NCBI GenBank assembly: GCA_023422005.1
Contig: JAEZSC010000159.1
Location: forward strand, 1 to 34,665
From: Bacillota bacterium
GTDB taxonomy: Bacteria > Bacillota > Clostridia > Christensenellales > UMGS416
DNA: 34,665 bases
Direction of reading: 5' to 3'
Shown here piece by piece: positions 24,846-31,494 of the stretch. Numbering within the stretch: the stretch's first letter is position 1; each line of letters opens with the position of its first letter. Both the position numbers and the translations under genes were made by a program. The notes under the pieces were generated by a model. It saw only the letters and a program-made list of their open reading frames with translations, was not told where the DNA came from and ran no database searches.

Positions 24846-24874
24846 AGTATAGCACCGCCCGGTGCAAGTGTCAA
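24846..24874 (-). promoter_or_regulatory. Consensus promoter of glnN
   Basis: On the minus strand TTGACA (24874-24869) is separated by 17 bp from TATACT (24851-24846). This is a near-perfect housekeeping promoter. Transcription should begin near 24839, giving a leader of about 66 bases with the terminator inside it. Confidence 0.85.
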
Positions 24875-25026
24875 TAGCACAATATGCAGATTGACCGCTG
24901 TTTTCACCGGCTAACACGGCAAAAAATGCAGGTTCCCTATATGTGAAATTGCACAAACGGCTATATAAAGGATTCCATCCGCCACCATCGAAAGAAATAT
25001 GCAATACAAGAGCGAAAGGTTGGCGT

Positions 25027-26688
25027 ATGGTCATGACGGTGGAGCAATATGGCAGGCTGCAGTTGTGTTTCGACGGCGACGAGGGCGTGGAAGCGGTGGA
25101 GTATGAACTGCCGGATGGCACAACGGAGCGCGGCCCCGTGTTTGCGGACCAGCCCATCCGGTTGGAATATGACGAACACGGCTTTGAAACGACCCACGCC
25201 CAGGGCGCGCCGCGGCTGTGCGCTCGATACACGCCGGCTGCCCCCGGGCACTACCGCTGGCGGGCGCTGCGGGGCGGCGAAGCTCTGCATAGCGGCGAGT
25301 TCGATTGCGTGGCGGGAAGCCACCCAGGCTATGTACAGGTCAGCAGCCGTGACCCGCGGTATTTTGCCTTCAGCGATGGCAGTTCCTATGTGCCGATCGG
25401 GCTCAACATCGTGGATGTCACCTGGCATCCGCTGCCCGGCTCCATGGAGCACTTTGTGCGCAGCGGCCAGCGCGCCACCTGCGGCATACGCACATGGCGG
25501 CGGTGGTTCCGGGAACTCAGCGAAAACGGCGGCAACTACGCGCGCATCTGGATCTCCAGAGACTATACCGATGGCCGAACAGAAACCCCTGGCCGGCATG
25601 ACCTGATCCCATTCGCCCACCTGGACGCCGTGGTGGAGGAGGCGCGCAGCAGGGGTATCCGGCTCAAGCTATGCCTGGATCACTTCCGCCATTTTGACCG
25701 GCCGGGCCACTTCGCCCACAAGGTGACGCGAGACCCGGACACCGGCGAAGCGCTGGAATCGGTGGTTCAATGGCTGCGCTCCCCCCACTGGCGGCAGCTG
25801 TGGTTGGCCGATGCCCAGCCGTATCTGGCCCGCTATTGGAACGACCCAGTCGTGTTCGCCTGGGAGCTGTGGAACGAGATGAACGCCGTGGACGCGCCCT
25901 TTGACGACGTGTGCGACTGGACGGAACACATGCTTGCGCACATCAAGGCAGCCTCGCCGCGCAGCCTGACCGTCAACTCCCTGGGCTCCGCCGACGAGCC
26001 GAAGGCCTATGGGCAGCACCGGCGCTTCCAGGCCATTGCGCATATGGACATCGACCAGGTGCACCGATATCTGGACCAGGGCGCTCCTCTTGCCGTGTGC
26101 CGCACCGACCCTGTGGCGTTCTCGGTGGAGTCGGTGACCATGGGCAGCGGCCGCCGCCCGGTGATCCTGACCGAGACCGGCGCCGTGGACGACCGGCACA
26201 TCGGCCCATTCCGCTTCTACGACTGCGACCACGATGGGCTGATCTTCACCGACTGCACATATCCCGCGTTCTTTGCCGGCGCGGCGGGCAGCGGGCACAT
26301 CTGGCACTGGAACGAATACGTGGAACGCAAGAACCTGTGGCCGCTGTACCGGCCGCTGGCCGAGGCGCTGCGAGGCGTGGCCTGTGACGCCGAGGGGTTC
26401 CGGACGGTGGATCATTCCACCGATGCAGCCTGGGTGCTGGGCCTGGAGGGCCGCACGTGTGCGCTGTGGTTTGTGCGCAGCAAGGCCGACCGCTGGGACC
26501 ATGTGCTGCGTGACGGCGGAAGCCCGGCGCAGGCGCCGGGTGTCACGATCCCCTGGGAGGGCGCGGCCCAGGCCACGGCCTGGGGGCTGTGCGGCGAGGC
26601 TGCTCCGCCGGTGGATGTGCAGCACGGCGTTGTGCAAGTGGGCGCCTTCACCCACGGCTGCGTGATCCGCGTGCAGAAACACACGTAA
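25027..26688 (+). CDS. Clan GH-A glycoside hydrolase (cellulase/mannanase-like), cytoplasmic
   Basis: The 553-residue protein has a small N-terminal beta domain (about 1-110; YELPDGTTERGP, RYTPAAPGHYRWRAL) of the kind that precedes GH5-like catalytic barrels. The (beta/alpha)8 domain follows: GLNIVDVTWHP, GGNYARIWISRD, KLCLDHFRHFD, the acid/base glutamate E284 in VFAWELWNEMN, and the likely nucleophile E383 in PVILTETGAVDD. A C-terminal beta region follows. There is no signal peptide, suggesting intracellular cleavage of imported oligosaccharides. The substrate is unknown. The ATG at 25027 has AAAGG 8 bases upstream; the frame is open 28 codons further. It is divergent from glnN. Confidence 0.82.
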   Translation: MVMTVEQYGRLQLCFDGDEGVEAVEYELPDGTTERGPVFADQPIRLEYDEHGFETTHAQGAPRLCARYTPAAPGHYRWRALRGGEALHSGEFDCVAGSHPGYVQVSSRDPRYFAFSDGSSYVPIGLNIVDVTWHPLPGSMEHFVRSGQRATCGIRTWRRWFRELSENGGNYARIWISRDYTDGRTETPGRHDLIPFAHLDAVVEEARSRGIRLKLCLDHFRHFDRPGHFAHKVTRDPDTGEALESVVQWLRSPHWRQLWLADAQPYLARYWNDPVVFAWELWNEMNAVDAPFDDVCDWTEHMLAHIKAASPRSLTVNSLGSADEPKAYGQHRRFQAIAHMDIDQVHRYLDQGAPLAVCRTDPVAFSVESVTMGSGRRPVILTETGAVDDRHIGPFRFYDCDHDGLIFTDCTYPAFFAGAAGSGHIWHWNEYVERKNLWPLYRPLAEALRGVACDAEGFRTVDHSTDAAWVLGLEGRTCALWFVRSKADRWDHVLRDGGSPAQAPGVTIPWEGAAQATAWGLCGEAAPPVDVQHGVVQVGAFTHGCVIRVQKHT

Positions 26689-26719
26689 GTATTTTATGGC
26701 ACAAATGCCCCGCGTTCCC

Positions 26720-26748
26720 TTTCGCAGCGCCGCGTTCGGTGCTATACT
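26720..26748 (+). promoter_or_regulatory. Putative promoter of the M42-ridA operon
   Basis: TATACT at 26743-26748 is a good -10 box. At 17-bp spacing there is only TTTCGC (26720-26725) as -35. It lies 32 bp before the first M42 start, which has an AGGAGG site. Confidence 0.5.
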
Positions 26749-26779
26749 CTAACTCCGAAAGAGCCAACAGGAGGAACAC

Positions 26780-27835
26780 ATGACAGACGTCATAAACGGC
26801 TACCTGCGGGCGGCCACGGCCATCCCCGGGCTGCCGGGCTACGAGCAGCCCTCGGCGGATCTCGCGGCCGAGTGGTTTCGAAAATTCAGCGGCGATGTGT
26901 GGCAGGACGCCTTCGCCAACACCTTTGCCCGTATGGGCGGCAGTGGACCGCGGGTACTCATCGCCGCCCACGCCGACGGCCTGGGCCTGATGGTGCGCTC
27001 CGTGGAAGATTCCGGCTTCCTGGGTTTTGTGACCGTGGGCGGCTTCGACCCTCGGGTGCTGCCGGGGCTGGAGGTCACCGTGCACGGCCGCGAGGGCGAT
27101 TATTTCGGCGTCATAGGCGCCAAGCCACCCCATGTTTTGAGCGATGAGGATCGCAAGAAGGTGCTCACCGTACCGGAACTGTTCATCGACATCGGCTTTT
27201 CGCCGGAACGCGCGCGCAAGCTGGTTTCCGTAGGCGACATCGTGAGCTTCCGCGCGCCATTGCAAAACCTGGCCGGCAAGGTCGTGAGCGGACGCGCGTT
27301 GGACGACCGCGCCGGCATCGCCGTGATGTTGGAGGCCATGCGCCTGCTCAAGAAAACCCCGTGCCACGCCGACGCCGTGTTCACCGCCACCACCCGGGAG
27401 GAAGTGGGCGGCTATGGCGCGGCCACCAGCGCTTACAGCCTGAACCCTGATTTCGCCGTCATCATCGACGTAACCCATGCCAAATTCAAGGGCGGCGACG
27501 ACCCGCGCATGGTGCCCTTTGACACGGTGAACCTGGCTGCGGGCCCGTGTATGGACCGCCGCCTGCGCCTACGCATGGAAGCCGTGGCCCGGCGCGCCAA
27601 GATTCCGCTGGCCTACGACTACATGGCCGGCCAGACCAGCACCGACGGTGACGAGGTGCTGTTGAGCCGCGCCGGCGTGCCGTTGCTGCTGCTGCAGCTG
27701 CCGCTGCGCTACATGCACACCACGGTGGAATGCCTGGACGGCGACCTGGTGCGCAAGAGCGGCAAGCTGCTGGCGTTATTCCTGCGGGAGGTCACCGCGG
27801 ATTGGGAGGGCTGGACATGCACATCCGAGCGCTGA
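26780..27835 (+). CDS. M42-family metallo-aminopeptidase (1 of 3)
   Basis: The 351-residue protein has the full set of M42 di-metal ligands: H64 in AAHADGLGL, D175 in GRALDDRAGIAV, the E207-E208 pair in TTREEVGGYGA, D230 in VIIDVTHAKF and H313 in LRYMHTTVE. D66 is the residue that supports metal binding and E207 the probable general base. M42 enzymes form 12-subunit tetrahedral particles and trim N-terminal residues from peptides in the cytoplasm. It is the most divergent of the three tandem copies. It overlaps the next gene by 19 bases. Confidence 0.92.
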   Translation: MTDVINGYLRAATAIPGLPGYEQPSADLAAEWFRKFSGDVWQDAFANTFARMGGSGPRVLIAAHADGLGLMVRSVEDSGFLGFVTVGGFDPRVLPGLEVTVHGREGDYFGVIGAKPPHVLSDEDRKKVLTVPELFIDIGFSPERARKLVSVGDIVSFRAPLQNLAGKVVSGRALDDRAGIAVMLEAMRLLKKTPCHADAVFTATTREEVGGYGAATSAYSLNPDFAVIIDVTHAKFKGGDDPRMVPFDTVNLAAGPCMDRRLRLRMEAVARRAKIPLAYDYMAGQTSTDGDEVLLSRAGVPLLLLQLPLRYMHTTVECLDGDLVRKSGKLLALFLREVTADWEGWTCTSER

Positions 27836-28851
27836 CGGCGCTGAGCGGCCCCTCGGGCTTCGAGGACGCCGTGCGCCAATACATCGTGGAACAGGCCCGC
27901 GCCGCGGCCGACGACGTGCGCGTGGACAAACTGGGCAACGTGATCGCCACGAAGACCGGCACAGCCGAACACCCCAAGCGGGTGATGGCCTGTGCCCATA
28001 TGGATGAGGTCGGCTTTTTTATTACCAAGATAGACGATTCCGGCCTACTGAGCTTTGAAACCATCGGCGGCATCGATACGCGCATACTGCCCTCACAGCG
28101 GGTGCTCATCGGCGCGCGCGCCGTTCCCGGCGTCATAGGCTCCATGCCCATCCACCTGCTCAAGCCCGAGGACATCAAAAAGCCCGTGGACAAGGACAAA
28201 CTGATGATCGACATCGGCGCGACATCCCGCGAGCAGGCGGCGGCGCTGGTAAGCCCCGGTGATTGGGCCATATTCGACAGCGGTTATGTGGAGTTCGGCG
28301 ACAACCTGGTGAAGGCCCGGGCGCTGGACGACCGCGCCGGCTGCGCGCTGCTGCTGGACGCACTCAAGACCCGGCGCGAGGCCACGCTGGTGGCCGTGTT
28401 CTCGGTCATGGAGGAGATCGGCACGCTGGGCGCCCATGTGGCCGCCTACGCCGTGCAACCCGACGCCGCCGTGGTGTTGGAAGGCACCACGTGCGCCGAC
28501 ATGCACGGCGTGCCCGAGCATCTCAAGGTCACGCGCATCGGCCACGGGCCGGCCATCACGACGATGGACCGCACAGCAATCTCCGACCGGCTGCTGCGAG
28601 ATCATCTGATCGCCACGGCCAAGGCTCGCGGCATCCCCTATCAGACTCGCGGAGGTTCCTTTGGCGGCACCGACGCCGGCGCCATCGCCCACAGCCGCGC
28701 CGGCGCGCCGGTCGTCAACATCTCCGTTCCGTGCCGCTACATCCACTCCCCCGTGTGCGTGATGAGCCGCGATGACTATGACAACGCCGCGCGGTTGCTG
28801 GACGCATTTCTGGAGGGTATTCAACACCATCTTGAGGAGGAAGCAAAATGA
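27817..28851 (+). CDS. M42-family metallo-aminopeptidase (2 of 3)
   Basis: The 344-residue enzyme has all M42 ligands: H61 and D63 in CAHMDEVGFF, D171 in ARALDDRAGCALLL, E199-E200 in SVMEEIGTLGAHVA, E222 in VVLEGTTCAD (glutamate rather than the aspartate of the neighbours) and H310 in CRYIHSPV. GGSFGGTDAGA is the typical loop before the last histidine. A Glu versus Asp ligand difference in M42 may go with different residue specificity. The start is ATG 27817 with GGGAGGG just upstream, inside the end of the first M42 gene. Its stop overlaps the third M42 gene in ATGA. Confidence 0.93.
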   Translation: MHIRALTALSGPSGFEDAVRQYIVEQARAAADDVRVDKLGNVIATKTGTAEHPKRVMACAHMDEVGFFITKIDDSGLLSFETIGGIDTRILPSQRVLIGARAVPGVIGSMPIHLLKPEDIKKPVDKDKLMIDIGATSREQAAALVSPGDWAIFDSGYVEFGDNLVKARALDDRAGCALLLDALKTRREATLVAVFSVMEEIGTLGAHVAAYAVQPDAAVVLEGTTCADMHGVPEHLKVTRIGHGPAITTMDRTAISDRLLRDHLIATAKARGIPYQTRGGSFGGTDAGAIAHSRAGAPVVNISVPCRYIHSPVCVMSRDDYDNAARLLDAFLEGIQHHLEEEAK

Positions 28852-29849
28852 GCCAGGCCATCGATACGCTCAAACAACTGCTGCCGGTGTACGGCCCCTC
28901 GGGCCGTGAGGACGCCGTGGCGCAGCTCATAACAGAGCTCGTAACCCCCTATGCCGATGAGATGCGCCGCGACGCGCTGGGCAACCTGATCGCCGTAAAG
29001 CGCGGCGGCGGCCGCAAGGTTCAGATGGCCGCCCACATGGATCAGATCGGCCTGATGGTGACCCACATCGATGACAACGGCTTTTTGCGCTTCACCAACG
29101 TGGGCGGCGTGCGGCCCCACTGGCAGCTGTTCACGGCCGTGGGTTTTGCCAACGGCACATCCGGGGTCATCGGCTTTGAAACCAAGACCGTGGAAGCCAT
29201 GGACAAGCTCAAGATGGACCACATGTTCATAGACATCGGCGCGCGCACCCGGGCTGAGGCCGAGGAAAAGGTGCAGGTGGGCGACATGGCCGTGTTCGCC
29301 CAGCAGCCCGTGGAGCTGGGGGGCCGCATGGCCTGCGGCTACATGGATGACCGCGTCGGCTGCGCGGTGCTCGTGGAGACCTTCAAGCGCATGCACGATT
29401 CACCCTATGACCTGTACGCCGTGTTCACCGTGCAGGAGGAAGTGGGCGCCCACGGCGCCCGCGTGAGCTCCTATGCCATCGCGCCGGAGATGGCCCTGGC
29501 CATCGACGTGACGCTGGCCGCCGACACGCCCCAGGCGCTGCCCAACTGCTCCGTGGCGCTGGGCAAGGGCCCTGCCATCAAGGTCAAGGATCAATCGCTG
29601 CTGGCCCACCCCAAGGTGCGCCGCTGGCTGCAGGACGCCGCTGCCCGCGCCGGCATCGCCACGCAGATGGAAGTGCTCACCGCCGGCGGCACTGATGCCG
29701 GTGCCATGCAGGCCACCCGGGAAGGCGTGCCCAGCGGGTGCCTGTCCATCCCGTGCCGCTATGTTCACAGCACCGCCGAGATGATCGACATCGCCGACTA
29801 TGAACAGTGCATCGACCTGCTGGTGGCCGCCTTGGCCACCGACGCGTGA
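28848..29849 (+). CDS. M42-family metallo-aminopeptidase (3 of 3)
   Basis: The 333-residue protein again keeps the ligand set: H63 and D65 in AAHMDQIGLM, D167 in CGYMDDRVGCAVLV, E197-E198 in TVQEEVGAHGARVS, D220 in LAIDVTLAAD and H307 in CRYVHSTAEM. The loop GGTDAGAMQATREGVPSG is also typical. The usual RALDDR motif is GYMDDR here. Having three paralogues in one operon suggests either a mixed complex or division of labour among substrates, as known for TET peptidases of archaea. A GGAGGAAGC site precedes the ATG. Confidence 0.93.
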   Translation: MSQAIDTLKQLLPVYGPSGREDAVAQLITELVTPYADEMRRDALGNLIAVKRGGGRKVQMAAHMDQIGLMVTHIDDNGFLRFTNVGGVRPHWQLFTAVGFANGTSGVIGFETKTVEAMDKLKMDHMFIDIGARTRAEAEEKVQVGDMAVFAQQPVELGGRMACGYMDDRVGCAVLVETFKRMHDSPYDLYAVFTVQEEVGAHGARVSSYAIAPEMALAIDVTLAADTPQALPNCSVALGKGPAIKVKDQSLLAHPKVRRWLQDAAARAGIATQMEVLTAGGTDAGAMQATREGVPSGCLSIPCRYVHSTAEMIDIADYEQCIDLLVAALATDA

Positions 29850-29863
29850 TGCAGGAGGAAACC

Positions 29864-30253
29864 ATGGAAAAGCGCATCATCAGCAGCGAGAACGCCCCCA
29901 AGGCAGTGGGGCCCTACAGCCACGCCGTAGCCGTGGGTAATCTGCTGTTCACGTCCGGGCAGATCGGCATCCGCCCCTCCACCGGCGCCGTGGCCGAGGG
30001 CGGCGTGCGCGAGCAGACCATGCAGGTGTTCGAGAACCTGCGCGCGGTGTTGGCTGAAGCCGGCGCGGATTTCACCGACGTCATAAAGGCCACGGTGTTC
30101 CTGACCGACCTCAATGACTTCGCCGCGGTCAACGAGGTATACGCAAGCTATTTTGTCGGCGGCTTCCCCGCCCGCAGCTGCGTGGAGGTTTCGCGCCTGC
30201 CCAAGGATGTGGACGTGGAGATCGAGATGATCGCCATCCTGAAAGACAAATAG
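29864..30253 (+). CDS. ridA: RidA-family enamine/imine deaminase
   Basis: The 129-residue protein starts MEKRIISSENAPKAVGPYSHAV and shows LLFTSGQIGIRPSTGAV, the active-site arginine region in NEVYASYFVGGFPARSCVEVSRLP, and the closing DVEIEMIAI. RidA hydrolyses reactive 2-aminoacrylate and related imines made by PLP enzymes to stable keto acids. The start ATG at 29864 follows an AGGAGGAA site 14 bp after the last M42 gene. Being last in an aminopeptidase operon fits protection from enamines generated when released serine, threonine or cysteine is catabolised. Confidence 0.96.
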   Translation: MEKRIISSENAPKAVGPYSHAVAVGNLLFTSGQIGIRPSTGAVAEGGVREQTMQVFENLRAVLAEAGADFTDVIKATVFLTDLNDFAAVNEVYASYFVGGFPARSCVEVSRLPKDVDVEIEMIAILKDK

Positions 30254-30314
30254 TTCGTATCGAAAATAGTCTTAAAAGCAACAGCATGCTTAGCTTCTAT
30301 ACCGTATATTCAAT

Positions 30315-30459
30315 AACGGGCTGTCGTGCTAAGCGCATATAGACATCATTACTCAACAGATGGGGCCGAAGGTTTCCAAAGGGCGATCAGAAAGCCCTTT
30401 GGTCGCGCCCAATGGCGCGAAATCCTTCCCTTCTATATGTTTAGCACGATAACCCCGTT
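30315..30459 (+). repeat. Structured intergenic repeat family I, copy B
   Basis: This is the best-formed copy. Outer stem: TCGTGCTAA (30324-30332) with TTAGCACGA (30441-30449), continuing as CATATAGA (30336-30343) with TCTATATG (30432-30439), inside AACGGG/CCCGTT termini. Core 30360-30431 holds CCAAAGGGC/GCCCTTTGG and CGCGCC/GGCGCG (30404-30409 with 30414-30419). Compared with copy A, stem pairs have changed on both sides (TCGCG/CGCGA to TCGTG/CACGA). It fills the gap between ridA and the amidotransferase-like gene and ends 15 bp before that start codon. Confidence 0.87.
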
Positions 30460-30473
30460 CTAAAGGATAGCTT

Positions 30474-31139
30474 ATGAAACCTTTAGTCGGCATCACGATG
30501 AACCCCGACACCCGCGACGGCGACCGCCTGGGGCGGCTGTACAGCTTTTACATGGAGGCCGTGCGGGAGGCCGGCGGGGTGCCTGTGATGCTCTTCGACA
30601 GCGCCGGTGAGGCTGATATCTTAGCCGCACGGCTGGATGGGCTGCTGCTAAGCGGCGGCGACGATGTGGACCCGGCTCTCTACGGCCAGCCCAACACCGC
30701 ATCCCACAGCGTGGACGCCGGCCGCGACGCCATGGAGGTCGCGCTGCTGCAAGCTTTTATGGCGGCGGGCAAGCCTGTGTTGGGCATCTGCCGCGGCATC
30801 CAGCTGATGGCGGCGGCGCTGGGCGGTTCGCTCTATCAGCACATCCCCGACGAGCTTCATGTCCCCCACCCCTTCGGCCAGCGCCACGAAATGCTGGTGC
30901 GCCGGGGCACGTTCCTGTCAGCCTTTCTACCCGAGCGCGTGCAGGTAAACAGCACGCACCATCAATCGGTGCGCGCGCTGCCGCCGGGCTTCCTTACGGC
31001 GGCTGTGGCCCCCGACGGCGTCATAGAAGCCATGCAGGCCGTGGACGGCTCCGCGGTGTACGGCGTGCAGTTCCACCCGGAACGGCTGTATCAGGATGAC
31101 GTGCGCATGGTGGAACTATTCCGGTTGCTTATCAAATAA
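30474..31139 (+). CDS. Class I glutamine amidotransferase-like gamma-glutamyl hydrolase (peptidase C26)
   Basis: The 221-residue protein has the C26 layout: KPLVGITMNPDTRDGDRLGRLYSFY, GLLLSGGDDVDPALYG, the nucleophile C106 in PVLGICRGIQLMAAALGGSLYQ, and the remaining triad H201 and E203 in GVQFHPERL. Relatives include PuuD, which cleaves gamma-glutamyl-GABA. No other putrescine genes are nearby, so the substrate is uncertain, though other gamma-glutamyl compounds are likely. The ATG is preceded by AAAGGAT. It follows repeat copy B and precedes the glnA block. Confidence 0.88.
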   Translation: MKPLVGITMNPDTRDGDRLGRLYSFYMEAVREAGGVPVMLFDSAGEADILAARLDGLLLSGGDDVDPALYGQPNTASHSVDAGRDAMEVALLQAFMAAGKPVLGICRGIQLMAAALGGSLYQHIPDELHVPHPFGQRHEMLVRRGTFLSAFLPERVQVNSTHHQSVRALPPGFLTAAVAPDGVIEAMQAVDGSAVYGVQFHPERLYQDDVRMVELFRLLIK

Positions 31140-31170
31140 CAACACAAAGTGATTCAGTGGATAATGCCAT

Positions 31171-31213
31171 GCGTACAGGCAGAATGCGCTCACCCGGGCC
31201 GCTGCCTGTACGC
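31171..31213. repeat. Perfect 12-bp inverted repeat with long loop
   Basis: GCGTACAGGCAG (31171-31182) and CTGCCTGTACGC (31202-31213) are separated by 19 bases. It starts 31 bp after the amidotransferase-like stop. The missing T-tract and long loop argue against a simple terminator. The stretch from here to the glnA promoter (31214-31344) is AT-rich and shows nothing else I can name. Confidence 0.55.
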
Positions 31214-31344
31214 TTGCGTATTCCGTTCGTGTAACATTCAGAACGTTTTAGAGAAATGCTCGTTGTTGCTCATTTCAAGGCAAACTTTCTCCGCATTTTT
31301 GACCAATATTTCAACTCTATGATTCCGTTGTTGCAAATAAACCC

Positions 31345-31372
31345 TTGTAATCCTACTTTATTCTGTTATAAT
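31345..31372 (+). promoter_or_regulatory. Promoter of glnA
   Basis: TTGTAA (31345-31350) lies 16 bp before a perfect TATAAT (31367-31372) in an AT-rich stretch. Transcription should start near 31379, leaving a leader of about 116 bases before glnA. Confidence 0.7.
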
Positions 31373-31382
31373 GATGAAAAAT

Positions 31383-31471
31383 TGCAGGCTTTTCATTTGT
31401 TTCCTGCATAGTATAGCATGACAAGGGCAACGGCGCACCACGGCTTACCAACGCGCCAGCGTTGGTTTTTT
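31383..31471 (+). promoter_or_regulatory. glnA leader: upstream hairpin and intrinsic terminator before the start codon
   Basis: The leader first forms TGCAGG/CCTGCA (31383-31388 with 31403-31408). It then contains a complete intrinsic terminator: ACCAACGC (31447-31454) with GCGTTGGT (31459-31466), followed by a T run through 31471. The AAGGAGG ribosome binding site and ATG lie 13 and 24 bases further on, so the terminator is in the 5' UTR. GGCGC (31432-31436) can pair with GCGCC (31453-31457), which would disrupt the terminator. An antiterminator-type switch is therefore plausible. Confidence 0.7.
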
Positions 31472-31494
31472 ACCGCAGCCCGCAAGGAGGCATC

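Noticed and set aside
31379..31494. T-box or known glutamine riboswitch in the glnA leader
   Set aside because: The leader is too short for a T-box and lacks its conserved bulge sequence; I could not match the known glutamine riboswitch fold. An unspecified terminator/antiterminator is the most that can be said.
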